A stretch of DNA of 64,000 nt from Lepidostoma basale (Eukaryota; Arthropoda; Insecta; Trichoptera; Lepidostomatidae), in NCBI GenBank assembly GCA_022606425.2, contig JAHDVF020001325.1, positions 1,984,001 to 2,048,000 of the forward strand, written 5' to 3'. How positions within the stretch are numbered: the stretch's first letter is position 1; the number at the start of each line of letters is the position of its first letter. Below are positions 9,885 through 20,330 of the stretch, in pieces. Both the position numbers and the translations under genes were made by a program. The notes under the pieces are model-generated. The model saw nothing but the letters and a program-made list of their open reading frames with translations, had not been told where the DNA came from and made no database searches.

Positions 9885-10590
9885 TTCTCTTTGCCATTTC
9901 CCATCATCTGGGGTCGGTCCTCCTCGTACGAAAACGCCAAACTTTACAATTTTGACTCATCTCCACTGTCAGTTTCTCGCGTTGGAGCTCCTTTTCCATG
10001 TTGGCCCACCTTGTTGCCATTGGGCGACCTTCTTCATGGTTTTGTGGGAATGCTGAGGGCTTTTTGGACAATGTGTTCGCTGTCTCTTCGCATCACATGA
10101 CCGTACCACCGGAGTCGAGATTCTCTTAATTTTTGTTATTGGGGCAACCTTAAAGCTGCTCTTCACGCATTCGTTCCTTACGTCGTCCAGCCTTGTGACG
10201 CCTTCGGCCCTTCTCAGCATTTTCATCTCGGCAGCGTGGACCCGACGTTCGTGGACTTTCTTGTTGATCCAGTACTCTGCTCCACATAGCATGGCGGGCC
10301 TCACTGCAGTCTTGTAGACTCTGCCCTTAGTCCTGATTGGAATTTTTGATCACACAGGACACCAGATAGAGACCTCCACTTGATCTAGGCGGTGTTTGTT
10401 CTGTGTTTGACATCAGTGTCTACGACCGACTCGAGATACTTAAATTGGGACACCTTGTTAACTGTAGTATTGTCAATATGAATTGTATTTTCATGGGCCA
10501 AATCTGTAGCGATGCCCTCATATTCTTATTCTAAATATTCTGTTTTACTCCTGCTAATGCGTAGTCTATTTAATTCCAAGACATCTTCAT
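9885..10590 (-). mobile_element. LINE fragment, region after reverse transcriptase
   Basis: The minus strand encodes MRPAMLCGAEYWINKKVHER, then RVHAAEMKMLRRAEGVTRLD and DVRNECVKSSFKVAPI, with a long open run from 10304 to 9969. Lower down (about 9885-9960) comes a frameshifted RPQMMGNGK-like end. Upstream toward 10590, LNRLRISRSKTEYLE can be read after small frameshifts. This belongs to a different LINE lineage from types 1 and 3. Confidence 0.85.
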
Positions 10591-11110
10591 GTGTACCACA
10601 GTACATTTAATTTGTATTTATAGATATTATTATTTAAAAAATAAATACTTCGAGCATAAAACAATCTCTCATTTTGTTCAAAATATTATTATTTATTTTT
10701 TCAAACTGTTATTCCAAAATAGAGTCCATGAAAACAACAAGTTTTCAGCTCTTAGTTTTATTTGTTTTCTGTGAGATATGTAATGAGAAATGATTCTGCT
10801 ATGCGTGATTACATACGCAGATATTTTTATGTCCATTCGTTGTATGATTACCCTAAGGCTATATAAACAAGTATATTCTTATTTCAAAATATGTAAACAT
10901 CCATTATAGAAAGATCCAACATTCCATACCTATATAAATAATTGAAATATGAGTAAATCTACTAGATCATAGGTTCGCGAAAGGGGCGATACTGCCCCTT
11001 AGGGGGCGCTGAAACTATGCATAAGGGTATAAAAATGAAATGTATTACGTTACGTATTTATTCATCTGAGTTCCCGTTAATTTTACACCTAATTGGTACG
11101 ATACATGTAT
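10591..11110. other. Unassigned; GC-rich hairpin at 10984-11010
   Basis: The block aggggcgatactgccccttagggggcgctg is uncommonly GC-rich for this window and can fold. It resembles the ends of some hAT-type elements, but no partner end was found. Confidence 0.35.
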
Positions 11111-11560
11111 TATATTCTTCTTCTTCTTCCTCAGCCATCTCTCCACTGCTGGATAAAGGCCTCCTCCATTTTCTTCCACTCCACTCTATCTTGGGCTTTT
11201 TCTTTGCCACATTCTACCCGCGACAGGGATAATGTCGTCGGCCCATCTTTTTTAGGGTCGGCCCACTCCTCGTCTTCTATTCCATGGTGTCCATTTGAGG
11301 ACTCTGGGTGCCCATCGCTCTGTTCCCTGTCTGGCGACATGACCTGCCCACTGCCATTTCTGCTTAGCGACAAGGTCCATTATGTCTATGACTTTTGTTC
11401 GTCGACTTATTTCTTCATTGACTTATTTCTTATTTTGTCTTTTAGACACACGCCTAACATTTGTCTTTCTATGGATCTTTGCGCATATTTTAGTTTATGT
11501 ACCGTATTGGAAGTTAGCGTAATGGCTTCCAGGCCATAGGTGATCACGGGGATGATACAT
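11111..11560 (-). mobile_element. Type 2 LINE 3' part with (GAA)n tail
   Basis: The minus strand ends in a (GAA)n tail (plus-strand ttcttcttcttcc). Frames encode GRPKKRWADDI, then EKAQDRVEWKKMEEAFIQQW and RDG, the usual carboxy-terminus of this LINE type. The piece also includes an upstream YGLEAI-like match (ggcttccaggccatagg). Several frameshifts. Confidence 0.85.
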
Positions 11561-12410
11561 ATTTCATATACTTGTATTATATTAGATAAATTAAATCGAT
11601 TTATAACATTGAAATTTTGTTTATCCCATCACTAGCCTTTTGGTCACATTCGTTGAAGTGTTTAATAAAAGTCAAGCCTTTTAGTTAAGTAAATTCTTAC
11701 AGCCCGCAGCATTAGTTATACAATTTATTTATTTTATTACGTGAAAACAGTTATTTTCTAAACGGTAACTAGCGATGATAATAATACGCCTTCATCGCAA
11801 AGGGTGCAGCATATCTCACGAGTCGTGTGAAGATTTACTCAAATAATTTGTTCTTGTCAGTTTTTCGTAATGGGAACCGAGTTGCAGAATTTCGCAACGA
11901 ATATGTTTGCCTGTATGCAAAATCACGTGTCTAATTTTACAGTAAATATTGTGTTTTCACGTTCAAGTCCCGTACAATAATAATTCTCCAGCCGGGCCGG
12001 ACGCACTCTCATACGGGAATGTGGTCATGTTATTTAATAGTGGATTATTTTACGTATATCTGATGCATTTTTAATACTGACAGATATAAATTACTTATCT
12101 GTGAAATCACTTTGACACGTATTTACCAAATATTTCACTATTGCGATAGATCAACACTTAATACGCACACGTCTTGTATATTATTATTCTTAATAAAAAC
12201 ATTAATTTTTTTAAATATTTATTAATAAATTCGTCTTTTTTATAAGTTATGAAAATGTTGAATGGAGGCGATTCGGGAACTGACAACGAATAAATATGTA
12301 ACAACTTTTTACAATACATAAAATTTTATTTTTATAAGACATTGTTTTCCATTTTTAGTATGTATTTGTGGATTAATAGTATGTATACTCGTATAAGATT
12401 TTTAATATAC
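11561..12410. other. Unassigned AT-rich sequence
   Basis: No gene or recognised repeat is seen. Confidence 0.5.
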
Positions 12411-13101
12411 ACAGGGTCATCGAAAAATAATGCCAACATTTAAAATAACTTAAAAAAAACCCTATTAATAACTAGGTAATTCGATGGTTTTAATCTTAAA
12501 ATGTGCGGAAAAACATTTTTTTTTCGTATCTTTGTATGTTTCGATGTGTGCACCGTTCGTTAATCTGTAGATGTCTAGTCTGTAGCCGATTTCTTGCCAC
12601 GTATGTGCAATCATTTCAAAAGTACCTTTCAAGATTCAGATTCAGATTTAGAAATTCGCTCCCGCAGGGGATCCAAATCTCGAATGTTTTCTGCGTACAC
12701 AATGTTTTTAATATACTTCCAGAAAACGAAATCCAAAGGGGTTAGGTCAGGACTTCTTGGAGGCCAGGCAATGGGGGCTCCTCTATCAATCCAGCCGTTG
12801 GAAAAGCGTGCGTTCAATGCACCGCTTACTTCGCGAAGGTAGTGAGGTGGAGCCCCATTTGCATAAAAATAATTCGCTGTCCAGTCTGTTGTTCGATTTG
12901 TTCAATTTGAAGCAACACAAACAGTTCAAGCATGTCCAGGTAAACTAGGCCTGTAATGGTCTTTTGTACGAAAAGGTCACGCCACCTCCAACACAAAACT
13001 TACGTTTACCAGCTAGCGTTCAGTGACAGAATTACACGTTTAACATGTAATTCTGAGCTATAATTTTTTTAAATGTTGGTATTATTTTTCGATGACCCTG
13101 T
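12411..13101 (-). mobile_element. mariner-type (IS630/Tc1/mariner) DNA transposon relic
   Basis: Terminal inverted repeats of about 30 bp (cagggtcatcgaaaaataat, one base different) lie at both ends next to TA dinucleotides. About 690 bp is roughly half the length of an intact mariner. The interior is the 3' half of a transposase gene on the minus strand. Confidence 0.85.
12515..12990 (-). pseudogene. Transposase, 3' half, mariner family, frameshifted
   Basis: Reading down the minus strand from 12990: WRDLFVQKTITG, then LVYLDMLELF and TGQRIIF in one frame. The frame changes near 12858, where the expected QDGAP motif with the second catalytic Asp is lost through a one-base deletion. The second frame gives GAPPHYLREV, GWIDRGAPIAWPPRSPDLTP and LDFVFWKYIKNIVYAENI, including the third catalytic Asp in SPD, to a stop at 12629. 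After another frame change the usual carboxy-terminus TWQEIGYRLDIYRLTNGAH can be read at about 12530-12600. The DNA-binding amino-terminal half and first catalytic Asp are absent. Not functional. Confidence 0.85.
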
Positions 13102-14156
13102 ATATATAAATATATTTTGTTTTCAATTATTTTTATTATATATAGAAATGACATACTCATTTGTTTAAAAAAAATCACATGAAATTATTATTTTTTCGTT
13201 TCAGTTGAACATTTTTTTTCCTAAATCATATCCATTGGCCAGCTTTAGTAATAAATAACCTTGTATAATAGTTTTTAAATTGAATAAAATATCTGTAACA
13301 GAGAAAAATTAATGTTAGGTTACAGCGGTGTACGATAGTTGCCTACATTTAAAATTACATGTATTTGAAGATAAGGCGTAGCCGCTACAATTATAGACAA
13401 ACTGAACGGCATCAAAATCATTGATACAGTTCTGTATTATAATAATATTATTAAAAATGCATACGTGTTTTTATAACGAGATACATCATTTCGGGTATTT
13501 AAACCAGTTGGTGAAGAGTTGAGCCTAAAGCCTGTGTTCACAGATCGGCCAGGAGATGATTAGGGAATGTGGATAATGAGGCGACATAACAGTTCTATCA
13601 TATACGTGGCTCCAGCCAATTACTAGGCGGGGTTAATCACGTGAGAAGCGGGACAGATCACATGTTTTACCATAATGACAATATTTGCCGGGAGGCGTAT
13701 CGACTTTACTCTTTTGATGGATACAGATATAATATTAGGAATCCCGTCGACGATACGGCACACTTGCCTCAATATTGCGACAGCTCGGCAACGAGTTTCT
13801 GAGTATACCAAAATGATCAGAATGCGTACTACGAGTACATAACTCATTGGTCCAGACTAGAGTTAAATGTGGCTCTGTGATATAAAGCCGCCACGAGAAG
13901 ATGTATCCGTGTTAAAAAGGGCCTACAGAATAATTCTAAGATATATCTACGAGTATGTAAGAGAATGATGGATATTCGTGTATCTCTCACTGGAATACTT
14001 TTTGGAATGTTGAATAACTATAGGTAATAAATAAATAGTTACTTCAGAAGAATTTAGCAGACAAAATATATAATGTAAGTTTTTATAAAATTGACAAATT
14101 ACGAAATAATGTCTTCTATGTTCGCCATACTTTGTGTTGTAGATGTTTTATTTAAA
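13102..14156. other. Unassigned sequence
   Basis: AT-rich with a GC-richer stretch at about 13500-13930 that has no convincing reading frame or repeat partner here. Confidence 0.45.
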
Positions 14157-14298
14157 ACTAACTAACTGACCAACCATCACGCCGTCTCCCCGAAAGGGTA
14201 GGCAGAAATAATGGACTGCCACACTTTAACCGATGCGGCACTCCATCCTTCTCTTTTCGCCACCGCGAGAGACGTGGTGTGATGGGTTGCGAACCACA
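14157..14298 (-). mobile_element. Type 1 LINE 3' end (subtype b)
   Basis: Complement of the 3' terminus: aactaactgaccaaccatca, cgccgtctccccgaaagggt, taaccgatgcggcactccat and gatgggttgcgaacc. Same subtype as 7536-7753. Short and 5'-truncated. Confidence 0.8.
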
Positions 14299-14304
14299 TT
14301 TTTT

Positions 14305-14402
14305 TTTTAATATACCTTGTATATACAACACTAAAATTTAAAAAATTTAAATAACATAGACATGTTTCGGACAACAAGTCCTTCTTCAGTGATACATATT
14401 AT
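14305..14402 (-). mobile_element. Family H half element with hammerhead-like hairpin
   Basis: The minus strand reads CACTGAAGAAGGAC, TTGTTGTCCGAAACATGTC, then AT-rich sequence with AAATTTTAG. The core CUGAAGA, extra A, stem II GGAC/GUCC, GAA, ACAUGU and C follow the same order as family B, but stem I is poorly matched. A right arm is not seen. Confidence 0.5.
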
Positions 14403-14548
14403 AATGATACATATTAAAAAATATTATAAAATTGTTTACATGATCTAACAGACGTCTGTCAAAAACTAGGGATTTAAAATATACTGTTTTAGTATATATG
14501 GTACGTGAATATTTCTTTGATAATGTACTCGGAAAATACTAAAAGCTT

Positions 14549-14692
14549 TTTTTCTTCTTCTTCAGCCTATTCCTGTCCAATCCTGGACAAAGGCTTCCCC
14601 CATTTGCTTCAATGTAATTCTGTCTTGTGCAGACTACATCGAGGTTATTCCGGCATGTCTGTTTAGGTCATCCTTCCACCGCAGTTGCTACT
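14549..14692 (-). mobile_element. Type 2 LINE 3' end with (GAA)n tail
   Basis: Plus-strand ttcttcttcttcagcctatt, cctggacaaaggcttccccc, gcagactacatcgaggttat and catccttccaccgcagttgc are the complement of the sequence encoding LRWKDDLNRH to the EEAFVQEWTG-like end. Same 3' end as 31838-32078. Confidence 0.8.
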
Positions 14693-14734
14693 AAAAGCTT
14701 ACAAGACTTAATGTAAGAAACATGTCAAGGTATA

Positions 14735-14940
14735 ATAATTAAATAAAACGATGTTTTTTTAACTACTTCCACTTTTGTCTTTATTTCGACAGCGACCGGT
14801 TTCGCCAGACTCGCTGGCATCGACAGACTGGTGACACTATTATAAACATAGTCCTGATACAAAAATTTGTATAGAATCATGTTTATCACCCCTGATCTGT
14901 ATGTATATAAAGGAGATTTCAGTAAAATCATTTGATGTCA
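14735..14940 (-). mobile_element. Family E half element
   Basis: Contains taattaaataaaacgatg, ttaactacttccacttttgt and ctttatttcgacagcgaccg. It runs to an outer end, gatttcagtaaaatcatttg, shared with 39690-39715 and 5914-5933. Confidence 0.75.
14790..14830 (-). ncRNA. Hammerhead-ribozyme-like hairpin, family E
   Basis: Minus strand order: CAGU (stem I), CUGUCGA (core, with the sixth position U instead of A, counting from C3), U (extra base), GCCAG CGAGU CUGGC (stem II), GAA, ACCGGU (stem III), C of a GUC triplet, GCUG (stem I partner). The layout matches families A and B, but the core has one non-consensus base. Confidence 0.35.
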
Positions 14941-15935
14941 AAGTATGTTTGAGTCATATACATATATTATAACTCAAAAATGTTAACATATTTCGGTTAG
15001 TTTTTATATAATTATTTCGGAGAAAAACAGTTTTTCTGTGGTTTTTTGTCTTCTTGATCCTAGATTTTCTTTTGTTTCATAAAGAGTCGTAAAGAATCAA
15101 CCAAATCTAAATCGCCCATTAGGTAAAAAAAAAGATTATCAATTACTTCAAAGAGTTTGTACGTAATTTGATAAATTCCTCCGCAAGCAGGAATACTAAT
15201 ACTTATGGTGATATTATGCCGTAAGTATTATGCCTGCGCCATTATTTTTCTAGAATGTGCTGTCAACCAAATTACTATAATCATTATCATAATGGTTGTC
15301 TGCTGCTTTGAATTCTTTACGAGTACCTACTCGGACCGCAAGCCCGAGTCTAAATATTTCCGTAATAATTATTATAACCCACTCGCTTGTAAGATGAACA
15401 AATGTTTACATAACCTTATGATACTTTATAATGTGTAAACCTCCGTATAACGCACAGCCCGACATTAGATGCGGCAGGCACATTTTTATGTTAATTCGTC
15501 ACCCTTTAAATTAACATGCTTTGTGGAGCCTCACACGCAAGCAAGTAAATTGAACACAATCGGCTATTAGATTTGTTTCAAAGTCCCTTACAAAATAGAA
15601 TTGAATCGACCATAATTCACTATGACGTTAATTTCGTAGTAACGTTACTAAATTGATGGTTAATGTTTTTATTGTTAATATTGCTACGCTTGGTAATACC
15701 AGTATTTCAAGCAGAGAAAATCAATCAGCTGAGTAGGCATCTCGGTCCCAGGTAACTCGGAGCCATAGTTTCATAGTGGTGACCTGGGGAATGATATCTA
15801 GAGTGATTTCCCCTTGCCATCTCTGGAGGACTTTCTGTAAGGAATGCCTACCCTTAAACGTGTAAATTTCGTTTTATGACAAAATTCAACATAAATTCAC
15901 TCTCTATTTGCTATTACACCGATGACAATATTTTT
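14941..15935. other. Unassigned sequence
   Basis: AT-rich. A GC-richer block at about 15720-15860 (aggcatctcggtcccaggta and following) is unique in the window. Confidence 0.45.
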
Positions 15936-16030
15936 ATAATTAATACAAATGGAAATGCGTGTTTCTAGTTTTATTCTATTTTATTGTGCAGACATGGTTC
16001 ACCCTAGAAAGGCATTATCAAATGTATCGA
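15936..16030. mobile_element. Family D left arm
   Basis: attaatacaaatggaaatgc, then gacatggttcacc and aaaggcattatcaaatgt correspond to the left half of the family. The matching right half may be at 16690-16836, with about 660 bp between them. Confidence 0.6.
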
Positions 16031-16689
16031 GAATAAAATATTATACATTGCTGTTTATATACCCAAGCTCATGGAGGAATATGTGCGAATATTAGACAAA
16101 AAATATTATTAAAAATGCGTTTTTTTTGTTGTTGGAATAGTTACTTACTTAAGAAACAGGAGCGCTGTATTATATTTTTAATTGAAAACTTATATTTTGT
16201 TTTTTATTTTATTTTCTCTTCAAGCAAGCCGCGTATTTTCTTTAAAGCAGACTCATTTCAAAGCTTGAAAGTCTATCTAGCAATAAGGAAAGGAAAAGGA
16301 AATAAATAAATAAAACTAACAATATTGAACAGACACTTATTAAAAAAATTTGATTTTGTAAAAAATATTTTTTAATTATTTTATATCTTTAACATTATAA
16401 CTGGGTCATTTAGGTAGACTATTTTAAAATATGTTTTATTAAATTTCATGATTTAATCAACAAATTCTCAAAAATAACTATGGGTCACTTTTCGTTGTCA
16501 GTTTTTAAATTAAAAAAAATAAAGCGCCCCCTATATCTTAAGTAGGTAAATTTTCCAAGAAAAAAAATGGCATTTTTATCGATAATTTTTTGTCTAATAC
16601 TCGTAATTGCACATTTCGTTTGATCAAGTGTCGGAAATACACATTGTATAAGTTATATAATGTTATATAAAACAGATAATCTCACTATA
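16031..16689. other. Unassigned AT-rich sequence between two family D halves
   Basis: Could be an insertion that split one family D copy; no terminal repeats or target duplication were found. Confidence 0.4.
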
Positions 16690-16836
16690 TTTGATAATGC
16701 ATTAGCAAAGTGAAGCAATTAATTCCCATAAAATGTAATAAAACAAAACTTCTAGAAAACAGACGTTTTGATTCGTATTAATTATTTAATATGGAGTTTT
16801 ATATACTTGTTCAAGAAACAATATTTTTTATAGTAT
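16690..16836. mobile_element. Family D right arm
   Basis: ttgataatgcattagcaaag, cataaaatgtaataaaac, ttctagaaaacagacgtttt, gattcgtattaattatttaa and tatggagttttata, ending near gttcaagaaacaat. Confidence 0.65.
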
Positions 16837-17474
16837 TATCTTTCGGACCGTAAAGAATTTAACTGAAAAACTGTATGTGGTATGTATATGCATCTTTGCC
16901 TCTGATTTACAAAGCGCTCGAAGCATTCAAATAGCAAAAACAGTTTTGATACGGAGCGTTAAGTTTGGCATTCGCACGGAGCAGATATGTTCATCTGGAA
17001 CAAGCGGAACTCAGTAACATTTTGCACTCGCTACCCGTGAAGAGGAATGAAAGGAGTTCAGATACAAATGGCGCCTCAAGAGTATCTAGGATTGTAATAT
17101 GTTCCACTTTGTACAGCACGGAAATGCGTGGGAAAGATGGGCCATAACATGATCTGATTGTTGGACATTAATCTCGAGAAAGATCCCTCGCCCCTGACTC
17201 CCTCCGCTGAATACAAATTAAATTATGTATCCTTAGAGCATGGCGGTGTTCCATGATTTATGTTTACGATTACGGTTTGGTGTCGATATTAATGATGTGG
17301 GGCCTTACCAAATTTGGCAGGCTTTAATTAATTTGAATCGGTTGTGGTAAAAAAACAGTCACTGTATACAGGTACACTGTATACAATCAAAATAATATGT
17401 ACAGCGTATTCTTATATATTTTTAAAATATGTATGTCGTAAAACCGCATCATGAAAAATATTTCCACTTTTATA
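16837..17474. other. Unassigned; GC-richer patch 16910-17220
   Basis: Unique sequence with a 60-codon open frame at 16965-17147 that shows no recognisable domain. A possible conserved non-coding segment rather than a gene. Confidence 0.4.
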
Positions 17475-17476
17475 AT

Positions 17477-17585
17477 TAACCACCATGCCATCTCGTTGAA
17501 GGGGTAGGCAGAAATAATGGAATACCACACTGTCCTTTCCTGACATACTTCTTTCGCTTCCTCGACATTCTTACACTATTTTAGT
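17477..17585 (-). mobile_element. Type 1 LINE 3' end
   Basis: ccaccatgccatctcgttga, aggggtaggcagaaataatg and cgcttcctcgacattcttac are complements of the type 1 3' terminus. The (GTTA)n tail is lost. Confidence 0.75.
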
Positions 17586-17635
17586 CCACTTTTATTATTT
17601 TGTAATTTCTTATGTTATTTCAAACAGATAAACTT

Positions 17636-17850
17636 AAGGCGGCTGTGGAATTCCATAATGACGAATTTTTATGAATTAAAACACTGTTTTTTCCACTTTT
17701 GAGTTTATTTTTCTCGACATGTTTCGAAGGCTGACACCTTAATCATCGAGAGAACGATATAAACCAGTAAACGAAACATGTCGAGAAAAATAAACTCAAA
17801 AGTGGAATAGACATTGTTTTAATTCATAAAAATTCGTTATTTCAAACATT
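17636..17850. mobile_element. Family A foldback element
   Basis: Outer end ttaaggcggctgtggaattc is a shortened form of the shared outer module. Arms: gaattaaaacactgtttttt, ccacttttgagtttattttt and ctcgacatgtttcgaagg on the left; cgaaacatgtcgagaaaaat, aaactcaaaagtgg and gttttaattcataaaaattc on the right. Part of the second hairpin is deleted. Confidence 0.8.
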
Positions 17851-17924
17851 TAAAGTAAACATCTAGAATACGAATAATATTGTAGATTAATTATTTTGGT
17901 TGATATTTTTGTAATATAAATCTC

Positions 17925-18110
17925 TTTTTTATTATGAAGGACATATTTAGCGTTGCTAGCTAATAACATGATTGCAACATTATCAAATGTTGCAAGTATG
18001 TTAACATATTTACATAAAATAATAATAAAACTTCTAGAAAACTTACGTTTTCATCAATATTACATATTTAATATGGATTTTTATAGCATGTTCAAGAAAT
18101 AATACATATA
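17925..18110. mobile_element. Family D foldback element, diverged
   Basis: Left tatttagcgttgctagctaa and acattatcaaatgttgc; right aataataataaaacttctag, aaaacttacgttttc and tatttaatatgg. Inner hairpin reduced. Confidence 0.6.
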
Positions 18111-18148
18111 TGGATATTTACAATTATTTAAACTCTTCAAGTAAAGTA

Positions 18149-18303
18149 ATTCAATTCGGTATTCAATGTAAGTTCAATTCAGTGTAAGTTCAATTCAGTA
18201 TTCAAAAGTAAGTAAAATTCAGTATTTCAGTATTCAATGTAAGTTCAATTCAGTATTCAATGTAAGTTCAATTCAGTATTCAAAAAAGTATTCAATGTAA
18301 GTT
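18149..18303. repeat. Minisatellite, unit about 23 bp
   Basis: About six copies, some shortened, of a unit tattcaatgtaagttcaatt plus cag. The repeat begins abruptly and ends in unique DNA. Confidence 0.85.
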
Positions 18304-18487
18304 TTGATAAAATAAATTCAAAACATTCCACGGAATGTTACCATATTGTGTATCCGAAATATGTAACATTGAAAGCTCAAATACAAGACTATCTGTATTG
18401 CAATCAGCAAAATATTCGGCAATTGGAAAATAATGTGAGCTGAAGCACTGTTCTTGCCCAAATTTTGGGGACCGGGCCAATGCATTA

Positions 18488-18700
18488 GTCGGTCCTTCAC
18501 CTGGATAAATTTCCTTTAAACTTCAGAAGACTCTTGACTTTAGAGAGTATCTAGTCTTCCTAATGTCGAACCATCTCTCATGCGTTCCTGATATAAAATT
18601 GTATGAATTATATTTTACCTGTACTTAATAGATGCATTAAACATTAATATTGTTTATAATGTGTGTTGAGATTATAAACTGATTTGATTTGATTAATGGA
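18488..18700 (+). mobile_element. Type 3 retroelement 3' end, (GATTT)n tail
   Basis: Contains cttgactttagagagtatct, tcctaatgtcgaaccatctc, catgcgttcctg and ttacctgtacttaatagatg, with the tail ataaactgatttgatttgat. Same order as the minus-strand copies at 32861-33203 and 62710-62992. No coding part remains. Confidence 0.8.
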
Positions 18701-19709
18701 AGATCAGTAAACGTTGAATTGTAGAGTATTATGGGACCAGTCATTATTTGTTACTCGCCTTTTTTGTTCTGACTATACGAGTATATAAAACAAAATGTCT
18801 ACTAGGGAAAAATCCGAGAGTTTCTTTATCTGTGTAAATACCCCTCACAAGTCGACACGCGCAGGTTACGACAGGGGGTACCTTTCTTGCTACAAACACT
18901 TCGCTTTAGTCTATTAACACGGTTTAGCAAACAAGATTGGATATGATTTATTAACATCACATTTATGTCAATAACTTTACAAAAGTCACACATCGCACGC
19001 GGAGAAACAACAACAAGCTGGCTATATGTATTACGAGTGTAAGCGGTATCCGGCCTGTTAGTCGGCTGCCACAAGCCAAGAACTATTACGCATTCTTTCC
19101 ATTAAACGTAATGTCTGCAATTATTTACTGTCTGACTGCAAATATGAAGTAATGGTAATCTCACTTTTATGTCGCACGTAAAACCGCTTCAGGAAAAGAT
19201 AATGGGGTCTCTTTATGTTGCCATTCAACTTCTGCCTCTTAATCATTCTCATCTCCAGTTTTTATTTCTCCTACTATTTATCTAGATTTTTAGATGAGGC
19301 AATATGAGCGTCACGAGTCTTCATTGTGTCTATTTTTTTGGTTCCTGCATGAAAGTTCATGCGTTAAGTCATTAAGTAAAGGTCGTTTATTTTATCTTTG
19401 TGAACACAAAACGACTACCAAAGGCGTTGAACTTAGCTTTAGTCTTTGAAGCGATGAGCTGAATCAGAACTTAACACCAAGTTGCGGTTGTCTTCAAAGA
19501 GTAGTGGCCATCGCAAACGAAATAAGCTGCAAAAACTCATCAACTTAGTTGAACTAATGTTAATATGGAAATGTTTACAAGTGTATTGCATTATTATAGA
19601 CATATTATTAATAGCTCCCGAATGATACCTCGCCATATCTTAAACTGTTTTATAAATTTTTAAAAAGAAATATGCCAAATGATAAAATGCAATACTATTT
19701 AATGTTATT
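18701..19709. other. Unassigned sequence
   Basis: Includes a unique GC-richer part at 18840-19080. No gene model is supported. Confidence 0.45.
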
Positions 19710-19860
19710 TTTTTTAATACGAACCAAATGTTGATGAAAACTTCGTCCACGAAAATTTTTATTATATTTTATGTGTGTGACATGTTCCGATTCACTGTGG
19801 CATTATCAAATGTGACATTTGATATTGCCCTCGCAATGCAAAAAAAAACACATCACTCAC
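19710..19860. mobile_element. Family D foldback, diverged
   Basis: ttttattatattttatgtgt, gacatgttccgatt, ggcattatcaaatgtgacat and ttgatattgccctcgcaatg show the central palindrome of family D. The right arm decays after about 19840. Confidence 0.55.
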
Positions 19861-20033
19861 ATTAAATACAACATATAATAAATAAAAAACGAAGTGACGA
19901 ATTAAAAAAAAATTTAAGTATTGTTTTTTGCACTTTTGAATTTATTTTTCTCTACATATTTTGAAAGCATCACCGGGAGAACGATATAAACTTAGTAAGA
20001 TTATATCGTTCTCCTGATGATGAAATTGTTTAA

Positions 20034-20189
20034 CATAAAGCGATCGCTTAACATAAGCGTTGTTAACATAAAGCGATCGCTTAACCCAACCAATGACAGG
20101 TCATAAGTCCTATAAACGCCTCGACCACCATATTCTGTTTCCAAAAATAAAAACAATTTATATCTTCGTCTCTATTGAGATACAATTAA
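20034..20189 (-). mobile_element. Family G element fragment
   Basis: Plus strand aagcgatcgcttaacccaac, caatgacaggtcataagtcc, cgcctcgaccaccatattct and tgagatacaattaat are the complement of the copies at 22650-22925 and 26812-27080. The gcgatcgcttaac block is duplicated at the junction (20040-20056, 20067-20083). Family unclassified. Confidence 0.75.
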
Positions 20190-20196
20190 TACTTAA

Positions 20197-20264
20197 AATT
20201 GATTAACCCGCAATGGGTAAATCCAGTATTTGTCTACAAATATTTATATACATTCAAAAGTGTA
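20197..20264 (+). repeat. Small interspersed repeat, copy 1
   Basis: attgattaacccgcaatggg, taaatccagtatttgtctac and aaatatttatata recur at 22936-23000. The centre can fold on cccgcaaygggt. Both copies follow a family G copy, although G is in opposite orientation in the two cases. Confidence 0.65.
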
Positions 20265-20330
20265 TAATTCTTTAAAAAATCGTTTATGGAACTCTACAGT
20301 GTTAACGTCGTAAATTTATCTAAAAAATTA

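Larger units (their letters stand above)
19893..20330. mobile_element. Family A foldback interrupted by other repeats
   Basis: Left arm at 19893-20026 (gcacttttgaatttattttt, gggagaacgatataaac, ttatatcgttctcctgatga). The expected outer end follows only at 20270-20320 (aaaaatcgtttatggaactc, tacagtgttaacg). Between them sit a family G fragment (20034-20189) and a small repeat (20197-20264). Confidence 0.65.

Noticed and set aside
12503..12948. Plus-strand open frames across the mariner relic
   Set aside because: They are the complementary strand of the transposase remnant and have no motif of their own.
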